The notes beneath the pieces were generated by a model. That model saw nothing but the letters and a program-made list of their open reading frames with translations, was not told the origin of the DNA and did no database searches. The translations under genes were made by a program, and so were the position numbers. A stretch of 17,507 nt of DNA from an uncultured Actinomycetes bacterium (GTDB taxonomy: Bacteria > Actinomycetota > Acidimicrobiia > Acidimicrobiales > Microtrichaceae), in the NCBI GenBank assembly GCA_903953195.1, contig CAJBIS010000311.1, positions 1 to 17,507 of the forward strand, given 5' to 3'. This document shows, one piece after another, positions 7,330 to 14,541 of this stretch; position 1 is the first letter of the stretch; each line of letters opens with the position of its first letter.

Positions 7330-8926
7330 ACATCGACTCGGGCGCGGAGGCGCCCACGAGTCCGAGTCCGACGCGCAGACCGATGCCCGCCGACTCGGCG
7401 AGCCACCAGCGCGCCTGACGGAGGTCGTCGGGGGTGTCGGGATGCAGCACGGGGCAGTCGTGGTAGAAGCCGTGGACCGCGCCGGCGAGATCGCGCACCC
7501 AGGTCGTGACCTTGTGCGGCGCGCGCTCGCGCCATGCGAGCAGCACCACGTCAGGGAGGGCGTGCAGCTGGCGCAGCACCTCGAGCTCACGGTCGTGCGT
7601 CAGCACCGACAGGTCGACCTGATCGAGCGGCGAACGCACCAGTCCCCGCTCGGCGGCGACCCGGTCGATCGAGTGGATCCGGGCGTTCGCCATCTGCACG
7701 TAGAACACCGGGTTCTCGTTCGACTGCGCCACGACGAGATCCAGATCGACGGTCTGCGGCGAGTCGACCGACTGCAGCAGGTACGTGAGTCGGACGGCGT
7801 CCGCCCCGACCTCGTCGAGCAGGTCCCGCATGGTGATGAGGTCGCCCGACCGCTTCGAGATCTTGACCTCGACCCCGTCGCGCTCGAGCCGAACGAGCTG
7901 GGTGATCACGACCTCGAACGCCTCCGGGTCGTGGCCGAGCGCCTGGATCGCGGCGCGCATGCGCGCCACGTACCCGTGGTGGTCCGCGCCCCACACGTTG
8001 ATGAGCAGGTCGAAGCCCCGGTCGAACTTGTCCCGGTGGTAGGCGATGTCGGGGAGGAGGTAGGTGTACTCGCCGTCGCTCTTGACGAGCACCCGGTCCT
8101 TGTCGTCCCCGAACCGGGTCGAACGCAGCCACACCGCGCCGTCGTCGTCGAAGGCCATGTCACGGTCACGGAGGTCGGCGAGCGTCGCGTCGATCGCCCC
8201 CGAGTTGACCATGCGACGTTCCGAGAACCAGTCGTCGAACGCGACGCCGAGGTCGCCGAGCACCTCGCGCTGATCGAGCAGCGCCCGGGCCTCACCCCAG
8301 ATCAGCGGGTCCTCACCATCCGGCATCTCCGAGGCCCACTCGGTGATGTACGCGCCCCGGTAGCCCTCCTCCGGGGGCTCCTCCCCCGCCTTGCGAGCAG
8401 CCAGCGACGCCGCGAACACCTGCATCTGGACGCCGCGGTCGTTCACGTAGAACTCCTCGCTGACGTCGTGACCGGTGAAACGGAGGATCCGGGCGAGGCT
8501 GTCGCCGTAGACCGCTCCCCGGGCGTGGCCGGCGTGGACGGGCCCCGTCGGGTTGGCCGACACGTACTCGACGAGCACCTTCCGCCCGGCACCCTCGGCG
8601 CTGCGGCCGTAGTCGTCGCCGGCGTCGACCACGGCGCCGACCACCTGGTGCAGCCAAGCCGGATCGAGCCGGAAGTTCACGAACCCGGGGCCGGCGACCT
8701 CGACGGCGATGACGAATGGCGGCGGCGACTGCTCGAGCGCCTCGGCGAGCTGCGTGGCGAGGTCGCGCGGGTTGCGGCCCGCCGACTTCGCGCAGACCAG
8801 CGCCACGTTCGATGAGAAGTCACCGTGCTCGCGGTGCGCGGGCTGCTCGATCTGGATCTCCACGGGCGGGTCGACACCGAGTCCCACCAGTGCGTCGCGC
8901 AGCGCGGGGATGAGGACGTTGCGCAT
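7328..8926 (-). CDS. argS: Arginyl-tRNA synthetase
   Basis: A 532-residue class I synthetase that charges tRNA-Arg. The N-terminal Arg-specific domain (about 1-85) contains HREHGDFSSNVAL. The HIGH-like motif is HAGH (131-134) within SANPTGPVHAGHARG. The KMSKS-like loop is KISKR (about 354-358), a degeneration common in ArgS. The DALR anticodon-binding domain includes ENPVFYVQMANARIHSI. ATG 8926 matches the family N-terminus; the open frame extends to 9028 but that part is Arg-rich and unlike the family. It is the first gene of the minus-strand amino-acid cluster, and a tRNA-Arg gene lies divergently upstream. Confidence 0.97.
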   Translation of the reverse strand: MRNVLIPALRDALVGLGVDPPVEIQIEQPAHREHGDFSSNVALVCAKSAGRNPRDLATQLAEALEQSPPPFVIAVEVAGPGFVNFRLDPAWLHQVVGAVVDAGDDYGRSAEGAGRKVLVEYVSANPTGPVHAGHARGAVYGDSLARILRFTGHDVSEEFYVNDRGVQMQVFAASLAARKAGEEPPEEGYRGAYITEWASEMPDGEDPLIWGEARALLDQREVLGDLGVAFDDWFSERRMVNSGAIDATLADLRDRDMAFDDDGAVWLRSTRFGDDKDRVLVKSDGEYTYLLPDIAYHRDKFDRGFDLLINVWGADHHGYVARMRAAIQALGHDPEAFEVVITQLVRLERDGVEVKISKRSGDLITMRDLLDEVGADAVRLTYLLQSVDSPQTVDLDLVVAQSNENPVFYVQMANARIHSIDRVAAERGLVRSPLDQVDLSVLTHDRELEVLRQLHALPDVVLLAWRERAPHKVTTWVRDLAGAVHGFYHDCPVLHPDTPDDLRQARWWLAESAGIGLRVGLGLVGASAPESM

Positions 8927-9086
8927 GGCGGAGGCACAGCCTTTCCGGGCTCGACGCCGTTCCGGTCGGCGTTCGACGGGATGTGGGCGAGCACGAATCG
9001 TACCGCCCGACGGGCCGGCGACCGTCATCGATTCCGGGGGGTCGGGTTCGTCGTGGGAGACGAGCGCGCTAGGGTCTCGGACCGCC
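8927..9086. promoter_or_regulatory. Divergent argS / tRNA-Arg upstream region
   Basis: This 160-bp gap separates two divergently read genes. On the minus strand TACGAT (9002-8997) is a plausible -10 for argS, giving a leader of about 64 nt, but no good -35 is seen. The leader contains a stem at 8951-8976: nine paired bases with one bulged A around a 7-nt loop. A Shine-Dalgarno is not obvious; GGAAAGG lies about 13 nt from the start, which is far. Confidence 0.4.
9047..9075 (+). promoter_or_regulatory. Predicted tRNA-Arg promoter
   Basis: TAGGGT at 9070-9075 is a -10 box identical to that proposed for rho. A weak -35, TTCGTC, lies 17 bp upstream at 9047-9052. The predicted start near 9082 is about 5 nt before the mature tRNA 5' end. 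Confidence 0.5.
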
Positions 9087-9158
9087 GCCCTCGTAGCTCA
9101 GGGGATAGAGCATCGGCCTCCGGAGCCGTGTGCGCAGGTTCGAATCCTGCCGAGGGCA
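9087..9158 (+). tRNA. tRNA-Arg, anticodon CCG
   Basis: The cloverleaf folds by hand. Acceptor stem GCCCTCG/CGAGGGC; D stem GCTC/GAGC with loop AGGGGATA; anticodon stem TCGGC/GCCGT with a U-U mismatch at its outer end; anticodon loop CTCCGGA giving CCG at 9120-9122; 4-nt variable loop; T stem GCAGG/CCTGC with loop TTCGAAT. The discriminator base is A9158 and CCA is not encoded. It reads CGG codons, which are frequent in high-G+C genomes. It points into the 3' end of the c-di-GMP gene, 4 nt away. Confidence 0.95.
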
Positions 9159-9162
9159 CGCA

Positions 9163-11484
9163 TCAGGTCACCTGACGGAACGTCGGCTCGACGAGTTCGG
9201 CCACATCGTCCGGTGCGGCGACCGGCCGGCCGAACAGGTAGCCCTGGAAGTACTCGCAGCCGAAGTCGTCGAGCGCCCGCCACTGCGCCTCGGTCTCGAC
9301 GCCCTCGGCCACGACCCGCAGACCGAGACTCGAGCACAGCGTGAGCACCGCGTCCACGATCGCCACGTCCTGGGTGTTCGACGGGAAGTCCCGGATGTAG
9401 GACTGGTCGATCTTGACCTCGGCGACCGGGAGCCGCCGCAGGTAGGTCAGTGACGAGTACCCGGTGCCGAAGTCGTCGAGCGCGAACTCGATGCCGTGGG
9501 ATCGCAACTCCTCCATCCGCGACGCCGCGAACGCCAGATCGGTCACCACGGTCGCCTCGGTGATCTCGAGTCGGAGCAGCTCGCCGTCCACCCCGGTTCG
9601 GTCGAGGACGCTGAGCACCCGTTCGGGGAACTCCGGATGCAGGAACTCCGACGACGCCAGGTTGACCGCGACGCGGAATCCCGGCGGCGCGGTCAGCGAC
9701 CACGACGCCAGGCGCTCACACGCCGTCTCGAGCGCCCACGCCCCGAGCTCGTGGATGAAGCCGGACTCCTCGGCGACGGTGAGGAACTCGAGTGGCGACA
9801 CCGGCGGCGCGTCGACCGGGAACCAGCGCATCAGCGCCTCGGCCCCGAACAGTCGCCCGGCGATGTCGACCTGCGGCTGGTAGTAGATCTCGAGCTCGCC
9901 GTCGGCGAACCCACGGCGCAGGTCCGCCTCGAGTGCGGAGCGCTCCGCCACCCGGTGCTCCATCTCGGGTTGGAAGAGGCTCACGGCGTTGCGACCCGAC
10001 GCCTTGGCCTCGTACATCGCGACGTCGGCCCGCTTGAGCACGGCGTCGACGGTGAGTCCCGACTCGGCGGCCACGGCGATCCCGATACTGGCCGAGTGGT
10101 GGATCTGGCCGGCGTCGATCTCGAACGGTTCGGCCATCGCCGCCTGGATGGTGGCCGCCACGTGCCCGGCCGCGGCGGTCGCCGTGGCGACGTCCGGTCC
10201 GGCGTCGGCGAGCAGCACGATGAACTCGTCGCCGCTCAACCGGGCGACCGTGTCCGACGACCGCACCACGGATCGCAGACGCTGCCCGGCGGACCGCAGG
10301 AGTTGGTCACCGGCGGCGTGGCCGTGCGTGTCGTTGAGCGTCTTGAACCGGTCCAGGTCGAGCATGAGCACCGCCGCGGTGCGATCGTTCCGCTCGTTCG
10401 ATCGGAGCGCCTGCTCCAGGCGCTCGAGCAGCAGTCGGCGGTTCGGGAGATCCGTGAGCGGATCGAAGAACGCCAGTCGGCGGACCTGCCGTTCCTGACG
10501 GTGTCGCTCGGTGAGGTCCAGGATCGACCCGGTGAAGCGGGTCGCCACACCGTCGGCGTCGCGTGAGATCGTCCCGCGGACCAGCACCGGCAGGTACGTG
10601 CCGTCGGCGCGCCGCATTCGGATCTCGGTCTCGAATCCGTGGTCCTCGTGGACGAGCGCATCCTCGAGCAGACGATCGAAACCGGGTCGGTCCACCGGGT
10701 GCACCCGATCGGTCCAGAACCGTTCGAGCACCGTGCCCTCGGCCGCGTGGTGGCCCAGCATCTGGCGCCACCGGGCCGAGACGAAGCACGAGTTCGTGTC
10801 GAACTCCCAGTCCCACCAGCCGTCGTTGGTGCCCTGGAGCACGAGTTCCATCCGCTCCTCGGAATCGCGCAGGCGTCGGACCTGCACGTCGATCGTCCGG
10901 CGGTCGGCGGCGTTGTCGAGGTGCGCCGCCAGCTTCTCGGCCAGCAGCGTGAGGATCTCGACCGTGTCCTCGCCGGACGGCTCCATCATCCCGGCCATGG
11001 CGTGGGTGTTCGCTGCGAGGACCAGCGCGGACGGCGAGCCCGATCGGCCCACGCAGGTACTGACGATGGCATCGACCAGCTCGGGCGGACCCACGCCCGC
11101 GGCGGCACTCGGTGCCAGCGGCTCCGCTCCGCGGGCACCACGGCTCGTCAGATCCGCGGCGATCGAGGGGCCCAGGGCCTGCCAGCCGTCACGGTCGATG
11201 GGGGCTCCGAACGACGCGAAGTGCACCTCGCTGTCGTCGTCCGTCGGCAGGATCCAGACGGCGCCGACGGCGACGTCGAGAACGTCGACGATGCCCTCGG
11301 CGAAGCTCGGTGCGATCTCGAGCGACGTCCCGCGATCGAGCAACTCATCCGACACCCGGTTCAGCCGGATCAACCGACTGATCTGACGGTCGAGACGGCC
11401 CCGCACCGCCACCAACTGTTGTTGCAGGAGGCTGTAGGCGTTCGGACCGTAGGGCGACTCGTCCGTCGTCGGACCGTCGGACAT
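9163..11484 (-). CDS. GAF-PAS-GGDEF-EAL cyclic-di-GMP enzyme
   Basis: A 773-residue soluble signalling protein without membrane segments. A GAF-like domain spans about 40-195, a PAS/PAC domain about 208-330 (GTNDGWWDWEF, then ILDLTERHRQERQ), a GGDEF domain 336-505 and an EAL domain about 515-760. The diguanylate cyclase signature is SGDEF (417-421), a tolerated variant, with an inhibitory RxxD site (408-411) at the canonical five-residue spacing. The EAL domain keeps EALMRW (549-554), VNLASSEF, EITEA, DDFGTGYSSL, KIDQSYI and AEGVETEAQ, so phosphodiesterase activity is expected. Net activity cannot be told from sequence. It starts 3 nt after the FIST gene (TGA ACC ATG), indicating an operon and probably a shared signalling pathway. 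Confidence 0.93.
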   Translation of the reverse strand: MSDGPTTDESPYGPNAYSLLQQQLVAVRGRLDRQISRLIRLNRVSDELLDRGTSLEIAPSFAEGIVDVLDVAVGAVWILPTDDDSEVHFASFGAPIDRDGWQALGPSIAADLTSRGARGAEPLAPSAAAGVGPPELVDAIVSTCVGRSGSPSALVLAANTHAMAGMMEPSGEDTVEILTLLAEKLAAHLDNAADRRTIDVQVRRLRDSEERMELVLQGTNDGWWDWEFDTNSCFVSARWRQMLGHHAAEGTVLERFWTDRVHPVDRPGFDRLLEDALVHEDHGFETEIRMRRADGTYLPVLVRGTISRDADGVATRFTGSILDLTERHRQERQVRRLAFFDPLTDLPNRRLLLERLEQALRSNERNDRTAAVLMLDLDRFKTLNDTHGHAAGDQLLRSAGQRLRSVVRSSDTVARLSGDEFIVLLADAGPDVATATAAAGHVAATIQAAMAEPFEIDAGQIHHSASIGIAVAAESGLTVDAVLKRADVAMYEAKASGRNAVSLFQPEMEHRVAERSALEADLRRGFADGELEIYYQPQVDIAGRLFGAEALMRWFPVDAPPVSPLEFLTVAEESGFIHELGAWALETACERLASWSLTAPPGFRVAVNLASSEFLHPEFPERVLSVLDRTGVDGELLRLEITEATVVTDLAFAASRMEELRSHGIEFALDDFGTGYSSLTYLRRLPVAEVKIDQSYIRDFPSNTQDVAIVDAVLTLCSSLGLRVVAEGVETEAQWRALDDFGCEYFQGYLFGRPVAAPDDVAELVEPTFRQVT

Positions 11485-11487
11485 GGT

Positions 11488-12699
11488 TCAGCCGGCAGCG
11501 GACGGGTCGTCGACCCGGTACAGCGCCGCCAGCGCCGTCGTGTAGTTGTGGTAGGCGTTGCGCCCGCCGAGGTGCGCGTACTCGCCGAAGCCGTACATCC
11601 CGAACCACGCCGGCAGCACGCCGTCGTGCGCGAACGGCTGCTGCATCCGGTGGACGAGCTCCTCCTTCATCACCCGGTCGAACAGGCGTCGGCCACGGGC
11701 CAGACAGTCGGCCTGGAACACGGCGACCGGGTGCTGGCCGGGATGCCGCGAGGTCATGGCCGCCAGCATCCGATCCATGTCGTCGAAGATGCGGTCCTCA
11801 TCGCGCACCGTCAGCCACAGCTTCGTGCCCACGGCCGAGCTCGTCGCGTAGACGAGCGCGCCGTCGTCGGTGTGGTGCGTCACCACTCGCAGGATGTGGT
11901 CGTTGCCGTACTCCGCGGCGAGGTCGGGCGAGAGCTCCTCGGCGAGCGCCCCGATCGGGATCGTGTCGCCCTCCGTGGCGGTCCCCGGCAGACCCAGCTT
12001 CTCGAGGAACGCAGGCCATGCCGGCCCGCCGTCGAGCTCGAGGATCTGGTTGCCCTCGACGGCGGTGACGGTCGCCGGCTCGCCGATGGCCACGAAGCCG
12101 TGGGTCGCCTGGGTGTCCACGACGAGCGTCGGGTCCCAGATCCCGACCGCGAACGCGGCGTGCTGGAACAATTCGCCGTCGATCGCCTGGAAGGTCGCAA
12201 CTCCCTGCATCTGGTCCGACGAGGTCGCACCGAAGATCACGACGTCGCGACCCAGCACGGACTCGATGCCGTCGATGAGCTCGTCGTTGGCGATGTCGAT
12301 GCCCGATGCCAGCAGGTACATCATCGTGACCGGCTGCGGCGCGTCCTGGAGCTGTCGGGCGAGCTCCGCGCCCTTGTCGAACGAGGTGGGTCCGAACAGG
12401 CCATCGACGTGAGCGACGGACATTCCCTCACCGCGGATGCCGACGAGCGCGATGTCGTGGAGCGACTCACCCGGTCCGTCGGGACCGACCACGCCGGCGC
12501 ACGACGCCGCCAGCACGCGCGCCCCCGGGCAGCTGGCCCGGACCGCGTCCGACAGGGCGACGAGGTCGTGCCCGACCGCGGCGTTCAGCATCACCAGATC
12601 GGGCTGCGGCGACGTCGTGCCGTACGCCAGCTCGAGCGCCTCGAGCACGGCGCGCTCGGGATTCACCGCACGAGTGTTGGACGACGCGAACTCCAGCAT
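11488..12699 (-). CDS. FIST-domain sensory protein
   Basis: A 403-residue cytoplasmic protein with N- and C-terminal FIST domains (PF08495 and PF10442). FIST domains are predicted small-ligand sensors found in signalling proteins. Visible family features are the N-terminal nucleotide-like fold with LAASCAGVVG and VIFGATSSDQM, the central AAFAVGIW, and the C-terminal VAVFQADCLARGRR, then GMYGFGEYA and NAYHNYTTALAAL. There is no signal peptide or transmembrane segment, and no fused output domain. ATG 12699 is preceded by GAGAGGG at 6 nt spacing; frames further upstream are not family-like. It heads a two-gene unit with the c-di-GMP enzyme, so it probably senses a ligand and modulates that enzyme. 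The ligand is unknown. Confidence 0.88.
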   Translation of the reverse strand: MLEFASSNTRAVNPERAVLEALELAYGTTSPQPDLVMLNAAVGHDLVALSDAVRASCPGARVLAASCAGVVGPDGPGESLHDIALVGIRGEGMSVAHVDGLFGPTSFDKGAELARQLQDAPQPVTMMYLLASGIDIANDELIDGIESVLGRDVVIFGATSSDQMQGVATFQAIDGELFQHAAFAVGIWDPTLVVDTQATHGFVAIGEPATVTAVEGNQILELDGGPAWPAFLEKLGLPGTATEGDTIPIGALAEELSPDLAAEYGNDHILRVVTHHTDDGALVYATSSAVGTKLWLTVRDEDRIFDDMDRMLAAMTSRHPGQHPVAVFQADCLARGRRLFDRVMKEELVHRMQQPFAHDGVLPAWFGMYGFGEYAHLGGRNAYHNYTTALAALYRVDDPSAAG

Positions 12700-12705
12700 G
12701 GGCAA

Positions 12706-12712
12706 CCCTCTC
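12706..12712 (-). promoter_or_regulatory. Shine-Dalgarno GAGAGGG of the FIST gene
   Basis: GAGAGGG, 6 nt before ATG 12699. It is the strongest ribosome-binding site in the window and decides the start within a frame open to 13110. Confidence 0.75.
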
Positions 12713-12715
12713 GAC

Positions 12716-12743
12716 ACTGAACCTTGTTCACCGAGTGTGTCAC
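12716..12743 (-). promoter_or_regulatory. Weak predicted promoter of the FIST operon
   Basis: GTGACA (12743-12738) matches five of six -35 bases. With a 16-bp spacer it leads to TTCAGT (12721-12716), a poor -10. The position just downstream of an inverted repeat would suit an activated promoter. Confidence 0.3.
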
Positions 12744-12746
12744 AGC

Positions 12747-12766
12747 GAGTGGTCGGATCACCACTC
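12747..12766. promoter_or_regulatory. Inverted repeat GAGTGGT-N6-ACCACTC, candidate operator
   Basis: A perfect 7-bp inverted repeat with a 6-bp centre lies in the gap between the LCP and FIST genes, immediately upstream of the proposed -35. The geometry suits a dimeric transcription factor; it could also form an RNA hairpin if transcription starts upstream. Confidence 0.4.
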
Positions 12767-12792
12767 CCCACGGTGAGGTCCCCATGGTGAGG
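12765..12792. repeat. Two tandem 14-bp direct repeats
   Basis: TCCCCACGGTGAGG (12765-12778) is followed directly by TCCCCATGGTGAGG (12779-12792), 13 of 14 positions identical. The first copy abuts the inverted repeat at 12747-12766. TCACCA at 12758 and TGGTGA at 12785 also form a wider inverted pair. It is noncoding, between the LCP stop and the FIST start. Confidence 0.65.
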
Positions 12793-12830
12793 AATGACCG
12801 CCGGCCACTCTCCCGCCACTCCCCCGCCTT

Positions 12831-12846
12831 GGCGCCGTCCGGCGCC
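12831..12846 (-). terminator. GC-rich hairpin after the LCP gene, possible terminator
   Basis: GGCGCC, 4-nt loop, GGCGCC begins 8 nt past the LCP stop codon on the minus strand. No U-tract follows, so intrinsic termination is uncertain; the hairpin could instead mark a 3' end or pause site. Confidence 0.3.
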
Positions 12847-12854
12847 GGTCCTCG

Positions 12855-14450
12855 TCAGCGACAGACGATGCCGGCGGGCGGTGACGTCGGCGACCAACCG
12901 CCGGGGAACGTCGTGGTGGGGATCGGCGGTGGTTCCGCAGGTCCCGCGCCCGGCGCCGGCGCGGCGGGCGTCGGCGCCGCGGTCGTCGTCGTGGTGTCCT
13001 CGCCGTTCGCCGGGTCGTCGACGGTGGAGAACTCGGGCCCGAGCACCACACGCACCTGGCCGTCCGTGAGTGCCGGATCCTCTCGGACCTCGGGTGCGGG
13101 TCCCAACCACTTCGCGACGAGCTCGCCCATCTCCGTGCCACCGGGCGCATGGAAGACGACGGAACGCTCCGGCGGACGATCGGCGTTCTCGATCGGACCG
13201 AGCGTGAACCCACCGGCGCTCAGCACGTAGCTCACCCGCCGGGCCTCACCCTGCTTCGGGGTGCCATTGAAGATGCTCACCGTGATCTCGCTCGGCTTCG
13301 CCGGCGGGACCGTCGTGGTCGTGGTGCCCGGCGTCGACACACCTCGGAACACGTCGAGCATCGGCTGCGCCGGCACGGGGTCGAGCAGCTCGACGGCGGC
13401 GCCGCCGCTCGTGGTGAATTCGGTGACCGGGAGCGAGTACGTCTGGATGGCCCCGGGGTCGACGCCGGCGAACTGCGAGCCGAGTCCCAGCAGGTCGCGG
13501 ATTCCGAGCTGATCGTCGAGCGTCACGTTGTCGACCGCCGCGTCGATGAGACCGTTGAGCTGCGTCAGGCTGGTGAGGCCGAGGGAGCGGACCTTGGCGA
13601 TGGCGGCCCGCATCAGCTCCTGCTGTCGACTCATCCGCCCCATGTCGTGACTCGGGTCGTTCACCCACTCGGTGCCGTTGTTCCACTCGAGGTACCGGGA
13701 CCGGGCGAACGCCAGGCCCTGGTAGCCGTCGAGGAGCTGGCAGCCGGCCTCGTCGATCATCAGGCCCGAGTTCCGATCGCGCACCGGCCGATCGAAGTAC
13801 ATCGGGACGCCGCCGATGGTGTTGATGAGATCCTGGAACCCGGCGAAGTCGACCTCGACGTAGTGGTTGATCGGGATCTGGAAGTTCGACTCGATCGTGT
13901 CGATCAGCGTCTGCGCCGACGTCGAGAACGCCGTGTTGATCCGCTGCTCCTCGCCCGTCGGCGAGATCGGCAGCCAGAGATCCCGCGGGATCGACAGCAT
14001 CGAGATCCGCGACTGCTTGGGGTCGAGCCGGACGATGGCGATGCTGTCGGAACGTCGGCCCTCCGGGGTGCCACTGCCCAGGTACACCTGCGCGCCCGCG
14101 TCCTCCGAGGTCACACCCTCACGACTGTCGGATCCGATCAGCAGGAAGTTCTGCGGTTCGTCGGACGTGGTGACCGCCAGGTCCAGCGAGGCCCGCTCGA
14201 ACCGGGACAGGCTCCACCAGCTCCAGGCCGCCGTGGCGCCGGCGACCAGTGCGCCCACGACCACGAGCGCGCCGAACACCATGAGGATCCGGCGACCGGT
14301 CGACCGCTTGCCGCCCGGCTTCGAACGCTTCGAGGAGCGGCTGCCGGACTCCGTCTCGCGTCGACGGCGACGAACCACCGGCGCGACCTCGAGGTCGTCG
14401 GATCCCGGGACGAGATCGGAGGGGTCGTCGGAGGAGGGTCCAGCAGGCAC
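12855..14450 (-). CDS. LytR-CpsA-Psr (LCP) family wall-polymer transferase with LytR_C domain
   Basis: A 531-residue membrane-anchored protein. A basic cytoplasmic tail (1-54) precedes one transmembrane helix (about 55-79), placing the rest outside the cell. The LCP domain (about 98-290) has NFLLIGSDSR (101-110), GRRSDSIAIVRLD (131-143), SIPRDLW (153-159) and RINTAF (170-175), the Arg/Asp residues that hold Mg2+ and the polyprenyl-pyrophosphate donor. A LytR_C domain follows (about 388-472), then a 59-residue Thr/Ala/Pro-rich tail ending GIVCR. LCP enzymes transfer polyprenyl-linked polymers onto peptidoglycan; in actinobacteria this attaches arabinogalactan or similar glycans. The substrate here is not determinable. 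GTG 14450 is the only start retaining the basic tail; no clear Shine-Dalgarno is seen. Confidence 0.93.
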   Translation of the reverse strand: MPAGPSSDDPSDLVPGSDDLEVAPVVRRRRRETESGSRSSKRSKPGGKRSTGRRILMVFGALVVVGALVAGATAAWSWWSLSRFERASLDLAVTTSDEPQNFLLIGSDSREGVTSEDAGAQVYLGSGTPEGRRSDSIAIVRLDPKQSRISMLSIPRDLWLPISPTGEEQRINTAFSTSAQTLIDTIESNFQIPINHYVEVDFAGFQDLINTIGGVPMYFDRPVRDRNSGLMIDEAGCQLLDGYQGLAFARSRYLEWNNGTEWVNDPSHDMGRMSRQQELMRAAIAKVRSLGLTSLTQLNGLIDAAVDNVTLDDQLGIRDLLGLGSQFAGVDPGAIQTYSLPVTEFTTSGGAAVELLDPVPAQPMLDVFRGVSTPGTTTTTVPPAKPSEITVSIFNGTPKQGEARRVSYVLSAGGFTLGPIENADRPPERSVVFHAPGGTEMGELVAKWLGPAPEVREDPALTDGQVRVVLGPEFSTVDDPANGEDTTTTTAAPTPAAPAPGAGPAEPPPIPTTTFPGGWSPTSPPAGIVCR

Positions 14451-14541
14451 GGATCAGCGCGGGGATCGGGGGACGCCCGCCAGCACGACCACGGTAGCGC
14501 CCGGTTCCCGCCGGAACGGATCACCCCCACCGCAGTCGGGA
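14451..14541 (-). promoter_or_regulatory. Upstream region of the LCP gene
   Basis: The gap between the acyl-CoA dehydrogenase and LCP genes. TACCGT (14496-14491) is a possible -10, about 41 nt before the LCP start. Just upstream lies a 5-bp inverted repeat, GTTCC-N4-GGAAC (14504-14517), which would overlap the spacer. No convincing -35. Confidence 0.3.

Noticed and set aside
7317..7535. N-terminal extension of LysA up to 7535
   Set aside because: It is Arg-rich, overlaps the argS coding sequence and does not resemble LysA; the AGGGG-GTG start at 7316 is better.
7025..8815. 596-codon open frame antisense to argS
   Set aside because: The minus-strand frame encodes an unmistakable ArgS; the plus-strand product is compositionally biased.
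9087..9158. tRNA-Arg as an integration site for a mobile element
   Set aside because: No integrase, no repeated copy of the tRNA 3' end and no shift in gene style is visible nearby.
9163..9175. Palindrome TCAGGTCACCTGA as a terminator for tRNA-Arg or the c-di-GMP gene
   Set aside because: Only a 5-bp stem with a 3-nt loop and no U-tract; it includes the stop codon of the minus-strand gene.
10639..12720. 693-codon open frame on the plus strand
   Set aside because: Antisense to the FIST and c-di-GMP genes, Arg/His-rich, no recognisable domain. Similar long antisense frames at 5484-7418 and 13867-15987 were rejected for the same reason.
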